Shown in pieces: positions 8,213-20,000 of a stretch of 64,000 bases of DNA. The position numbers and the translations under genes are program-made. How positions within the stretch are numbered: position 1 is the stretch's first letter; each line of letters opens with the position of its first letter. Under the pieces are notes generated by a model that did not search any database, had not been told where the DNA came from, and saw only the letters and a list, made by a program, of their open reading frames with translations. The DNA comes from Sphingomonas sp. SORGH_AS_0879 (GTDB lineage: Bacteria; Pseudomonadota; Alphaproteobacteria; Sphingomonadales; Sphingomonadaceae): NCBI RefSeq assembly GCF_030819175.1, contig NZ_JAUTBJ010000002.1:4148978-4212977 (forward strand). Direction: 5' to 3'.

Positions 8213-10075
8213 TTAATTTATTTTTACAGGATCAGAAAACATTTTCCTGTTTGGAACGATAGTTTGCGTAGCACCGCCAACTTGCTTAACACTACCTTGC
8301 TGTGTCGGCGCCACCTTACTTTCGAACACAGTTACATCAGATTTCGCCGTTATCTGATAAATATCATAATCACCAGTTTGCGAGCCTAAAGGCAACCCAA
8401 GCTTAGCTCCTATTTCAGAATTATTATTTTGAAGTGCCTTTAATTCCGACGAAGACATCCAGTATCCTGTATAAGGACTTGGGACCTGACCTTTTGGTAC
8501 AATCTTGACCAAATTTACACCTGACTTAATCTCAACAGGATTTGGAATAGTTGAACCTGATTTTATATAGTCCCTTGCATAACGCCTAATAAGAGATTCA
8601 TCCAAACTAGGGTTACTAAGATGTATGGATTGAATAAGCTTCTGACCTTGCGGAATGCTCATGGGATCAATTTCCAAACCATAAGTCGTAAACGGCGCAT
8701 CTAAGTCAGCCTGTGCCCAAGCGACACTTCCTCCGCTGACCGAACCGGAGTCCAAAGGTTTACCTCTGGTTGGCGTCTTCGTAAGACTCTCTTCCACCGT
8801 TGCCACGGTGGAAGCCTTCTCCAACACGACCTGGGTTTCACCCTTGGGCAGCGTCGCCTCAAGCGCTGCCTGCGTCGTCGCGGTCTCCGGCATCTCCGCC
8901 GACGCCAGCGCGTTGGCGACCGCCTTTTCTCCCTGTGCGCCAGCCGAAGACGTGGCCGCCGGGACACTTCCGCGCCCGATCGTCACGCCGGATGTCACCA
9001 GACCGACCGCCAGGTTCGCCTGACCATAGATGGCCTCGGACGTTTCCAGCGATGCGCCCGAGACGGTTGATATGACACGTCCGCCTAGAGTTGGGGACGG
9101 CGTGCCGTCTCGGAGAGACAGGAAGCCCGTGCGCGCGTTGTCCAGTCCCAGCCCGAGATTGACACCACCCAGCGTCGCGACGACGCACCCCGCGCCGGCG
9201 GTCGCCACGCAGGTTGAGGCACCGCCATAAGCCATGATCGTGCCGCTGACCGCCTGCCCCGCACCGCCCAGAGCCTGCATTCCGCCCACCAGCCGCACGC
9301 CCAGCGGGGTCTGGTTGAACGCGTTGACCGCCTGGACCCCGCACAGCAGCGGCGTCTCGCCGCTGCACAACCACGCATCGATCCGCGCCTGGCCTTCCAG
9401 CCGGTCACTGCCCTGCGAATAGGCGGTCAGCGCGGCTTGCTGGGCTGGCGTCGTCGGACAAAACGGACCGGCCCGTACGCACTTCGTGACCGCCTCATAT
9501 GCCTCCAAGCCACCTAGCGCTTTCACCGCGGCGCGGAAGGCGGGATCATGCTCGTAGACATCCGCGACCGGCAGGCCCGGCTTATTGTCCGGTCCGTAGC
9601 GACCGAGCGGCGTCACGGTCGCGTTATTCTGCGTCTCGATCCGCGCGGCCACGGTCGCGCTCGCGGCGTCCAGCCCCGCGCCCGACGCCACCGCCGCCAC
9701 CAGCGTCGACACCAGCGCGTCGCGCGCCTGGCCTGCCGACTGGCTCAGCGGCTGGCCGTCCTTGTCCGTCGACGGCGTCGGGCCGCTCTTCAGCAACTGG
9801 TTCAGCACCACCGCCGAAGCCGCGCCCATCGCCCCCGCCGAGCAGTCCCCCGTGCCGCCCGCCGCCTGGCCCGCACAGCCCACCACCGCCTGCAACGCCG
9901 CACGCGCCGCGCTGTTCTCCGCCGTGCTGCCGCCCAAGCCGTCCGCCAGCGCCTTCACCTGCTGCGTCGCCAGACCCTGCAGCACGTTCACCGCCGAGGC
10001 CTGCACCAGACCGCTCAGCGAGCCCGTCGCATCGCCGCCCGCCGCGCCCGATACCGCCGTCGCCACCAGACGCAC
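8213..10075 (-). CDS. Orphan TpsA/CdiA toxin-tip cassette with unrecognised C-terminal toxin
   Basis: Homology to tpsA starts near 10,128 (RYTGQAEKLHEAYG) right after an in-frame stop, so there is no genuine start; the apparent start at 10,075 is only the first possible codon. The shared pre-toxin part is a mosaic: the left portion is almost identical to the main tpsA gene, the middle (GMQALGGAGQAVSGTIMAYG) matches the deaminase cassette, then the main type returns (GLVTSGVTIGRGSVPA). The AT-rich specific tip covers about the last 170 residues, with YTGYWMSSSELKAL, YDIYQITAKSDVTVFESKVA and a C-terminal TQTIVPNRKMFSDPVKIN. I cannot assign an activity. Tips ending in a similar strand-rich block occur in other large adhesin/toxin proteins. 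An immunity gene follows. Confidence 0.75.
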   Translation of the reverse strand: MRLVATAVSGAAGGDATGSLSGLVQASAVNVLQGLATQQVKALADGLGGSTAENSAARAALQAVVGCAGQAAGGTGDCSAGAMGAASAVVLNQLLKSGPTPSTDKDGQPLSQSAGQARDALVSTLVAAVASGAGLDAASATVAARIETQNNATVTPLGRYGPDNKPGLPVADVYEHDPAFRAAVKALGGLEAYEAVTKCVRAGPFCPTTPAQQAALTAYSQGSDRLEGQARIDAWLCSGETPLLCGVQAVNAFNQTPLGVRLVGGMQALGGAGQAVSGTIMAYGGASTCVATAGAGCVVATLGGVNLGLGLDNARTGFLSLRDGTPSPTLGGRVISTVSGASLETSEAIYGQANLAVGLVTSGVTIGRGSVPAATSSAGAQGEKAVANALASAEMPETATTQAALEATLPKGETQVVLEKASTVATVEESLTKTPTRGKPLDSGSVSGGSVAWAQADLDAPFTTYGLEIDPMSIPQGQKLIQSIHLSNPSLDESLIRRYARDYIKSGSTIPNPVEIKSGVNLVKIVPKGQVPSPYTGYWMSSSELKALQNNNSEIGAKLGLPLGSQTGDYDIYQITAKSDVTVFESKVAPTQQGSVKQVGGATQTIVPNRKMFSDPVKIN

Positions 10076-10128
10076 CGTGCTCCCCGGGCCATAGGCCTCG
10101 TGTAGCTTCTCGGCCTGTCCGGTATATC

Positions 10129-10427
10129 TGCCCTACGATCGCATCGCCCGCCGTCTCGGTATCGCCATCGACGATGGTCGAGGCCCACATGGCCTGCGCA
10201 ATCAAGAGCCTCAACCTCGCCGCGCGCGGCGAGGAGTAAGCATAGCTCCCCCCGCAAGCCGTAGAGGATGCCGTAATTACAGAGCCCTACAGCCCACCCA
10301 ACACCACGATGACACCGTAAACTTTCCCATGGCGCCATCAATCTTGTCGAAAAACCATGCGCAAACAATATGTTATCCAACAAATGGAGCGATGCACTTC
10401 ATATTGTGCCACTCTTAAAATCCGTTT
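10129..10427. other. Junction DNA between cassette 2 and the DUF1851 gene; no clear gene
   Basis: About 130 GC-rich bases next to the cassette junction look like a relic in either orientation, but no reading frame is convincing. The rest (10,240-10,427) is AT-richer and non-coding in appearance. The recombination breakpoint of cassette 2 is at its right-hand edge, near 10,128. Confidence 0.35.
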
Positions 10428-10961
10428 TCACACGTTAACGCGCACTGGGACCCCCGGCGGCAGCCCCTTGGTTTTCAGGATGAGCTGTCCGAGAAGATGC
10501 CAGTAAACATCTATGTCAGACAACTCCAAATTGCCAAGTTCGTCGGTCCCGCCAAGGAACAAAGGCTTTTTGTAACCGACGCATTGCCGATATTGTGGAG
10601 CGCTACCACCATTCGCGGACCATCTTTTGTGGAAGTCGCTCGCTAGTGCCGCATCCCCATATTCGATGATTTCCTCGTCGTGGAATGAGCCGATATTGCA
10701 CGGGATTTCCAACGCTTCTCCAGTGCCGGGCTCAAACATAATTACGCCAGACTGGCCGCCCTCGGATCGTTTAGGGTCAACGGCAAATACACGGCCAAGC
10801 CAGTCAAATCCGAAGCAGGTTATCCTCTCGCTAAACTCAGGGAAGGCGGCCGCGACCCGGGCATTCCACTCGCCGACATCCGATGCCCGGATCACCCTGT
10901 AGAGACCATTCTCGAAAGAAGTCCCGCCGAAGCGATCGAAAAGGTTGTTCCAATCGGCCAT
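10428..10961 (-). CDS. DUF1851 / T6SS Tdi1-like immunity protein
   Basis: This 177-residue protein has the GAD-like plus DUF1851 layout of Tdi1-type immunity proteins. The N-terminal half contains GLYRV, FPEFSERITCFGFDWLGR and a FEPGTGEALEIP block; the C-terminal half contains CVGYKKPLFLGGTDELGNLE and the closing DVYWHLLGQL. In Agrobacterium, Tdi1 protects against the type VI DNase effector Tde1. Here the gene lies 81 bases behind the nuclease tip of the giant TpsA, so it most likely protects against that tip in the cytoplasm. There is no signal peptide. Start ATG 10961 is the first in frame. The borrowing of a Tdi1-type immunity fold by a two-partner-secretion toxin is inference. Confidence 0.75.
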   Translation of the reverse strand: MADWNNLFDRFGGTSFENGLYRVIRASDVGEWNARVAAAFPEFSERITCFGFDWLGRVFAVDPKRSEGGQSGVIMFEPGTGEALEIPCNIGSFHDEEIIEYGDAALASDFHKRWSANGGSAPQYRQCVGYKKPLFLGGTDELGNLELSDIDVYWHLLGQLILKTKGLPPGVPVRVNV

Positions 10962-11042
10962 CTCAAAATGAGCTACACTGCCGGTGTTCCCAATCGAAAG
11001 GGCAGCATCCCTAGAGAACGCTTTTTTGGAAAACTTCGAACA

Positions 11043-14000
11043 TCATCGTTCTCCGATTGTGACCCGGTTAATGACGGTTCCGGGCGGCAGATTTTTGATC
11101 TGCTGCTGAATTTGTGCTCCCAGGCTTCGGTTTACACTGGAATTCAAGGGCCACATATTCGACAGCGTGTCAGAGCCACCAAGCTGCAAATCAATCGCGT
11201 GATCAATGTCGCTGCCTGCCGCAATCTGATTGCCAGCGCTTCTATACCTGCTTGCGGCAGATGTGCCAGAACGAGTTGCCTGGCTCACGACCGTATCGCC
11301 TTCGGTCAATATCTGGACCTTTAGATCAGCTTCCGTGCGCTGGGCAACCGACCACCCTGGCTTGTAGGTAAGTGCCAGATCGGTACCTACACCCTCTGCC
11401 GCTACAGGCGCCGACCTAGCGAGTATTTCCTGCACAGTAGGCACGGCGGAAGATTTTCCCAGCACGATTTCGCTTGTGCTAGGCACACCCTTGGGCAGTG
11501 CCGCCTCAACCGCCGCCTGCGTCGTCGTGACCGCCGGGACACTTCCGCGCCCGATCGTCACACCGGATGTCACCAGCCCGACCGCCAGGTTCGCCTGACC
11601 GTAGATGGCCTCCGCCGTATCGGGCGATACGCCAGGGATTGCCGATATGACCGAGCCCCCAAGGGTTCCCTTGGGCGTGCCGTCCCATACCGCCCCGACG
11701 CCCGACCGGGCATTGTCGAGACCCATGCCGAAGTTCATCGCGCCCAGCGCCCCGAGGCCGCAGCCCGCGCCCAGGCTTTCCGCACAGATCGCCAGGCCAC
11801 CGATCGCCATGCCCCCGCCGGTTACCATCTGCAGCCCGCCACCGATCGCCTGTTGCGTCCCCACGAGCCGCACGCCCAGCGGGGTCTGGTTGAACGCGTT
11901 GACCGCCTGGACCCCGCACAGCAGCGGCGTCTCGCCGCTGCACAACCACGCATCGATCCGCGCCTGGCCTTCCAGCCGGTCACTGCCCTGCGAATAGGCG
12001 GTCAGCGCGGCTTGCTGGGCTGGCGTCGTCGGACAAAACGGACCGGCCCGTACGCACTTCGTGACCGCCTCATATGCCTCCAGGCCACCTAGCGCTTTCA
12101 CCGCGGCGCGGAAGGCGGGATCATGCTCGTAGACATCCGCGACCGGCAGGCCCGGCTTATTGTCCGGTCCGTAGCGACCGAGCGGCGTCACGGTCGCGTT
12201 ATTCTGCGTCTCGATCCGCGCGGCCACGGTCGCGCTCGCGGCATCCAGCCCCGCGCCCGACGCCACCGCCGCCACCAGCGTCGACACCAGCGCGTCGCGC
12301 GCCTGGCCTGCCGACTGGCTCAGCGGCTGGCCGTCCTTGTCCGTCGACGGCGTCGGGCCGCTCTTCAGCAACTGGTTCAGCACCACCGCCGAGGCCGCCC
12401 CCATCGCCCCCGCCGAACAGTCCCCCGTGCCGCCCGCCGCCTGGCCCGCACAGCCCACCACCGCCTGCAACGCCGCACGCGCCGCGCTGTTCTCCGCCGT
12501 GCTGCCGCCCAGTTCGTCCGCCAGCGCCTTCACCTGCTGCGTCGCCAGACCCTGCAGCACGTTCACTGCAGAGGCCTGCACCAGACCGCTCAGCGAGCCC
12601 GTCGCATCGCCGCCCGCCGCGCCCGATACCGCCGTCGCCACCAGACGCGCCGTGCTCCCCGGGCCATAGGCCTCGTGAAGCTTCTCCGCCTGGTTGGTAT
12701 ATCTATCCGCCTCGTCCGTATTGCCGCGCTGCCTAGCCTCTTCGGCCTGCGCCTTCAGCCGGTCCTCCTCGCGCGCCCTGGACGCGAAGAACGCGCTCGT
12801 CTCCGTCACCAGAACCTGCGCCGCCTGGAAACCCTGCGCCACCTCCGCCCGCGTCGCATTGGTGAACTGGCGGATCAGCGCCCCGTCATTGGCTGCCCCC
12901 GTGTCGCGCGAGATCGTCGCCGCCACCGACCGGCTTGCCGCATCGCCCGTGACCTCGATCGTCCCCGCCCCGATCGCCGAGCGTGTCGTCCCCGACTGCG
13001 AGCCCCCCGCCGACAAGGCCATCGGCGGCGTCGCCGTCACCGTCCCCACGCCCGCCACCGATACACCCGGCAGCGCCGTGCCACCGGTCGCCGTCGCAGC
13101 GCCCCCGCGATCCATCCCGATCCCACCGATGCCGCCGCCCATCGACACCTGATCCGCGCTCCACTGCTCGCGGTTCGCAATGTCTTGCGCCTCCAGCGTG
13201 CCCGTCACCAGGCTGTTGCTCGATGCCTCCGCCGTGCTCGCGATCACCGCGCCCCTCAGCACCGTGTCGCCGCCCACCCGGATCGCAAAGCCCCCGTCAC
13301 CGGCGTAGAGCCCCGACTGCTCGCCCACGCTGGCGAAGTCTCCCGTCTGGCGACCCTGCGAGACATGGCCGCTGACCGACACCTGCCCGCCGGGGGCCAG
13401 CCCCACGCTCGCCCCCAGCGAACCGCTGCTCGACTTCGACCGATAGCTCGCTGTGTCCTGAAGGCTCGCGATCGACAGGCTGCCCGCATCCACGCGCACC
13501 CGATCGCCCGATACCAGCGCCCCCTCCAGCGACAGCGCTCCCGGCGTCGTCAGCCGTGCCGTGCCGCCCGCGTCCAGCAGCGTCTCGACATGCGTGACCT
13601 CGGTCCCGTCATAGCTGCTCTTCGACGACGACAGGCTCACCGTCGCCTTCGGACCCGACAGGCCCAGCCCGCCCTTGCTCAGCCCCAGATCCGCCGACAC
13701 ACCCAGCGAAAAGCCCGAACTCTTCGCACTCCCGCTCCGGCCGTCCGTCTCCGTCGCAGAGGCCAGCGTGATCGGCCCGGTCGCCGCCAGCGTCAGGTCA
13801 CGCGCCGCCGCCACCTCCGAACCGCGCACCGCGATCGTCCCCGCGCCCCCCATCCCGGTCGCCACGATCGAAACGTCGCGACCGCGTATCTCGCTGCCCA
13901 GCACGGTTTCGTCATGCGACCGGTCCGTCGCGCGCGACTTCGACATGCCGAAGGTGGCGCTCACCGTCACGCCCAGATCGCCGCTGCCCTTCGAAAGCGT

Positions 14001-17000
14001 CTGCGCCAGGTCCTTGCCCGCATCGACCGTGTTGACCGCCGCCATCCCGCCGGCCAGACCCGCCACCGCCGCCACCCGCGCATTGCCGGTCCCGGTGGCG
14101 ATCTTCGCCATATCAACCAGATTGCCCACGCTTTGCAGCAGCGGGCTCTGCACCCCGATCGACACGCCGATGCTGGAGCTTTTGGTCGTCTGGGTCGTGT
14201 CGCGCGCGTCCAGCACATTGGCGATGCTGACCGATGACCCCTGGAGGAACAGGTCGTTCGCCGCCGCCACCTTGCTGCCACTGATCGATAGCGCACCGCC
14301 CGAGACGATCGAGCTATCCCCTGCCGACGTACCGACGACCGAACCGGCATGGGCCAGGTCCGTGACGGTGCGCGCGACATTGGTCTTGGCCACCCCGAGG
14401 AACAGCCCGCCGCCGCCCAGCGAGAAGCCGCTCTTCTTCACCGAGGATTGGCTGGACTCGCTATCGGTCGTCGCCAGCGCGCCGATCGTCACCGGGCCCG
14501 TCGCCGACAGGTCCAGGCCCGTCGCCGCGACCAGGTTCGCGCCCGTGATCGTCACCGCGCCGCCCGCCGTCACCACCGCGCTGTCGCCCGACAGGGTGGA
14601 GGCGATCGCCGTCTCGTCATGGCTGGTCGTGGTCGTCCGCCGGACGGTCGAGGAGAACAGGCCCGACTTCTTGGAATAGGTGCCGACCGTAGAGTCGACC
14701 GTGTCGACCACCCCGGTCAGCGTCAGGCTGCCCACGTCCACCGCCAGCGCGCCCTGGCCGACGACGCTCGCCCCCGCGATCCGGACCGCGCCGGGGCTGA
14801 CGATGGTCAGGTCGCCCGCCGCCTCCACATCGGAGAACAGGTTGGTCGTGCTCGTCGCGCTGGTCGTGGTGTTGCTCTTCTTGCCCGTCCGCTCGGCGCG
14901 CGACAGCGTCGCCGTCTCCAGCGCCGACACGATCGAGATGCCCTGCCCGCCATACAGGCTGATCCCGCCATCGCTCGCATCGGTCGTGCGGATCGTGCTG
15001 CCCGTGATCGACAGGTCCGCCCCCGCCGCCAGCGAGATCGGCCCTGCCGCGGTCAGGCTGGTGCCGGTGAACCTCGTCGTGGTCGTCGTCACGTTATAGC
15101 CGGTATATTTGCCGGTGCGGCCCGACTCGGTCGTCGTCGTGGTCGCGCTGGTGCCGTCTAGCGACAGGTTGCGCGCCGCCGCCAGTTGCGCCGCGCCACC
15201 CGCGCTCAGCGTCGCGGCGTTCAGGGTGATGTCGTTCCCCGCCCGCATCGACAGGTCGCCGCCCGCCGCGATCGTCGCGCCGGTGATCCGCTCGGTGGTC
15301 GTGGCGCTGTTCGCCCAGTGGCGGCTGTCCTGATAGCTCGCGGTGGCGGACTGGCTGGTGCTAGAGACGGTCTCGGTCGTGATGTCGCGCCCGGCCCGCA
15401 TCACGAGCCCGGCGGCGGACTGGATGGTGCTTCCCCCCGCCAGCACGATGTCGCGCGCCGCGCTCGCCACCACCGATCCGCCCGAGATCGTCGCACCCTG
15501 GGCATTGACCAGATCGCCGCCCTGCGCGGCCAGCGCGACGATGTTGCGCGCCTGGATCGTCCCGCTGTTGGTGATCCCGTCGCTGGAGACGATCGCCACG
15601 TCGGAGCCGCCGATCAGCGCACCGCCGGTGATCGCCTTCGGGTCCGCCGCCGTCAGATAGACCACGGGGACCAGCACGTCGCGGCCCGCCACGTTGCTCT
15701 TGACGTACCAGACCATCGGCTCGGTCAGCGCCGCGACCTGTTCGGCGGTCAGCGCGATGCCGAGTTGCAGCCCCAGCTTGCTCCCCTGCACCTCGGCGCT
15801 CTTCAACAGCCCCTGATACTGGTCGAGCACCGAGCCATAGGACGATAGCTGCGCCTGCCCCGTTCGCGCCTGAACCTCGCGCGAGACGAGCATCGCTTCC
15901 ATGAAGCCGTCACCCAGCCGCGTGTAGGTGGTCGCACGATCCGGCGAGACGCGGTCGAAGAACCAGGCGGAGTCGTATAGCTTCGCCTCGGACGACAGCG
16001 CCGAAATGGTGGAGAACAGATAGGCGGAATTCGGATTGGCGGAATAGGTGAACAGCGACGGCGTGTTGCCGGTCAGGTTGAAGCTCGCCAGGAAGCCGCC
16101 CAGAAACGTCCCGTAGCCGATGCTGCCGATCGACGGCACGCCCGCCCGATCGAAACCCGCGACGAGCGCGGGCAGGATCGCCGAAGCCCCCGGCTGGACG
16201 GACGAGAAGCCCGTGCCGGATAGGGCGCCGGATGGGGAGACCGATCCACCCGGCGACCCGCTCCAGGCGACATTGCCGACCGCGCCACCATCGGGCGAGG
16301 CACCGTCGAGGAAGGTCGCACTCCCCTGCCCCGAAACGGCGTGCGGGGCGAGGCCGTCCAGACCCGATACCGAGCCTGGGCCTCCCGATGCCCCACCGGA
16401 CAGGGTGGCGGCCGGATTGCTCCCGATCGCGGAGGTGGTGACGCCGGACGCCGCGCCGCCCTGCTGCGAGACGTTCGATAGCGACGAGCCGGACCCGGAC
16501 ACCGTACCCGGTGCGATGCTCCCGCCACCCTGAAGCGACGGGGAGCCGTTGCCGCCGTTCGAATAGGAATCGACCTCGACGTCGAATGCGGACCGGTTTC
16601 GTGCGGCTCCAGACAGCGAGGCGCGAGACGTCCCCGCGGCTCTGACAGTCGACGCGACCGAGGTGGCGCTTCCCCCATCGGCAGCACGACCCGTGACCGT
16701 ATCGCTGCCCAGGTTCATGGCGGTCGCGCCGTTGACGCCCCCACCTGCACTGCCAATGGCTTGGCCGTTCGGCCCCGCATCGGCGGTCGCGCCCAGTTGG
16801 ACTCCACCACTGGCCGCCGCACCATCGACCGAGGCGGAGAAGCGCCCGCCCCCGCGCGTCACGGAGTCCGCGTCGGAATAGGCATTACCGCTCCACCGCC
16901 CGGAGGACGCGTTACCCTGAGCCCGCGCCGTCATCGTCGGCGCGCCGCCCGCCCCGCTCGCCGCACTGCCATCGGTGGACACGCTGCCGGTCGAGGCCGT

Positions 17001-20000
17001 GCCGGGGTTCGATGCCGATGCGGATGCGTTGATCCCGGTACTTCCGGTACCGGGCGTTGTCTGGCTGTTCGACGTGGGCGATTGATTTGGAACGACCTGC
17101 GAACCGGTGAAAGTGTCTGTGCCGACGAGGTTTTTCGCGATGTTGCTGAAGTTGCCGGCCTCGATCGTTATCGCACCGCCCGCCTGGATAAGCGTCGGGG
17201 CCGAGGGGATGACCTTGTTGACGCCGTTTTCAACGAGTAGATCAGAAACGTTCTTTACGCTTCCTGTCGTATCTATGGCGATTTTACCGCCGGCTAATAT
17301 CGATGAATTCTGGTTAACGACATTGCCGTTGACAGCATAAATCGACACGTCATTTGCAGATGATATATAAGAACTACCGGTGTTTTCACTTAACGCCGTA
17401 TCGCCTGATTTGCTGGCAGGTTCAAATATTTCATAATTTAATGTTGTGTTATAGAAATTGAGCTGGACACAATTTTGGAAACCGCTGAGAGTTTCAGACG
17501 ATAGTAAGCAGTTTCGCCCCTTTTGAAGATTTTCTGGATATGTAGAAGTAGGTATTTTAACAGCCAACCCTCCACGAAATATTTTTGCGTAATTTTCAAT
17601 TATGAAATACGATGCTGGATATTTCACCCTACCGTTCTGCGAGGTATAATTTACTACCCCAATTGACGATTCAGCAAGAACAAGCTTCTTAACCGTATTG
17701 ACTAAATCCCCGCCAGTCAGACGGATCGCAATACTCCCACCAAGCGACTGGATCGTCGCCGACTGGTTCTTTACGTCATGCGCGGTGACATCGATATCGC
17801 CTTGCGCGAAGATCAGGCCTTTGCGCTGCGTTTCGCTAGAATAATCATTGGTCAGCGCCCCCCCAGCGGTGAGGGTCAGCCCTTTACCCGAATAGATCGT
17901 CCCCACATTGTACAGCGCGCCGACCGCCTCCAGGGTTAGGTTGCCCGAGGTCGCGATGGTGCCGGTGTTGCTGATGTTCGCCGCGCTGATCCGGTAATTG
18001 CCGGATGGCGTGAAACTGCCCCTGTTGTTGAAGTCTCCGCCGAGGAACAGCGCGACATCGTCGGCCTTGAACGCACCGGCGGTGTTCAGGAAATTGCCCG
18101 CATCGGTCTGGCTCACGATCGATTTGGCGGTGATGCCGCCATTCGCACCGGTCGCATTGTTGACGATATCGCCGCTGCTGGATTTCAGGAAGACGACGCC
18201 GTCGGACCAGACGCTGCCCTGATTGGTGAGGGCACCGCTGGTTTTGATAGCAATATTGGCCAAGTCACCGATATCGCGACCGATCGCGACGGGATTGCCA
18301 CCTCCGCCATGGGTCGTGATCGATCCCGTAGCGGCGATTGTGACGCTCTGGCCGGAGATTGCCACCCGCCCGTCCGAGGCGGTCTTCCCGCCGAGCTTAA
18401 TTCCGTCCGCCGCCTGGGCGGTCATCCCGATGGCGTCCTGACCGGAATTGAACCCGCTCAGGTCAAGCCCCGCACCGGTGAGGCTCAGACTTTTCCCGGC
18501 GACGAATTGCGACGCGGTGGTCGAGCTCACCGCGCCGCTGACCTGCACGGTGAGGTCGTTCACCGCCTGGACCGAGCCATCCAGCAACAGCCCTCGTTCG
18601 CGAACACTGCCCGATACCAGGCGCATATCGTTTACGATGCTGAGGTTATGGCCCGCGACCACCCCGCGTGCCGAGACGTCGTCGATATAACGGGACCCGA
18701 TGAGCAGATAGCCTGCGGTCAGGTTCATGTCGTTGGCGGCGACGATCTGCGACGATCCCTGTGCGACCAGGGCGCCGGGCATGGTCAGGCTGACATTACG
18801 TCCCCCGCCGATCTTGCCCGACAGCATCGCGGAAACCAACGTGCCGCTCAGGTCATGGCCGGTGCCATTGATCGAAACGACGCGGGTCCCGCTGCTGGCA
18901 TCGCTTGTCGTGAACGAAACATCGCGATTGGCCTCAACGATGCCGCCCGAGGCGATCGACAGGATACCGTCCTTAAGGATCACGTCGTTGCTGGCAGCAA
19001 GGTACCCCTCGACCGACAGCGTGCCCCCGCCCGTGGTCGTGATCTCCACGTCGCGCCCCGCCACCAATCGTCCGCCGGTCGCGATGGCGGTGCGACCGGT
19101 GGTGAAGCCGATGCTGCCCTTGCTGGCGGTCAGCGAACCGCCCAGATCGATCGCCGACAGGGTCCCCAGCCGCACATCGCCCAGATGGCTGGTGAGCGTT
19201 CCCCCCGCCGCGATGGTCAGCGACGGCGCCGCGCCGCTATGGCTCGCCATCGTCACATCGCCGTTGGCGACGCTGCTGCCCCCGATCGTCACGCTGTCAC
19301 CGGTGATGGCCAGCGATCCCGTCGCCGACAGCGCGCCCAGGCTCACCACGGTGCCAGCGCGCAAGCTGATCGTACCCGTACCGATCGCGGGCACCGCCTG
19401 CTCCTCGCCCGCCCGCGTCTCGCTGGTCGCTCCCAGGGTCAACCGCGTGGCACTGGACAGGCTGGCGGCGCCGATCGACGACAAGGTGCCGTTGGAGGTC
19501 AGGTCGCCGCTGGTCGTGATTTTCAGATCGCCACCGGCGGCGAGACGGCCCGCATGAGTGAAGGTCGCGCCGGAAAGGATGATACCGCCCAGGCTTTTCA
19601 AAGAGCCGCTGCCGGTGATCGACAGTGCAGGGATCGACCAGTCGATGCCCTGCGCCGTCTCGACCCCGCCACCGATGGTCAGGCTGTCGGTGCTCACCCC
19701 CAGAATGCCATCGGCATGAAGCAGGCCGCTCGTGTCGATCGTGGCGGCGGTCAGCGACGCACCACCGCCCACCTTGCTGGCCGACGCGGTTGCGACGATC
19801 GAACCGGCATTGGTGATCGTGCCGGCGCGCAGGGTGATCGCGCCGCCCCGCGCGGTCGGGCCCGATCCTCCGGCGAAAATCCCCGCGCCCTGTCGGTTCG
19901 AGATCGCCCCTCCAGTGACGGTCAGTGACACATCGCCCAACGCCACCAGACTGCCTGCCGAGCCATAGCTTCCCGGTGCGGACACTCCGCCCAGCGTCAC

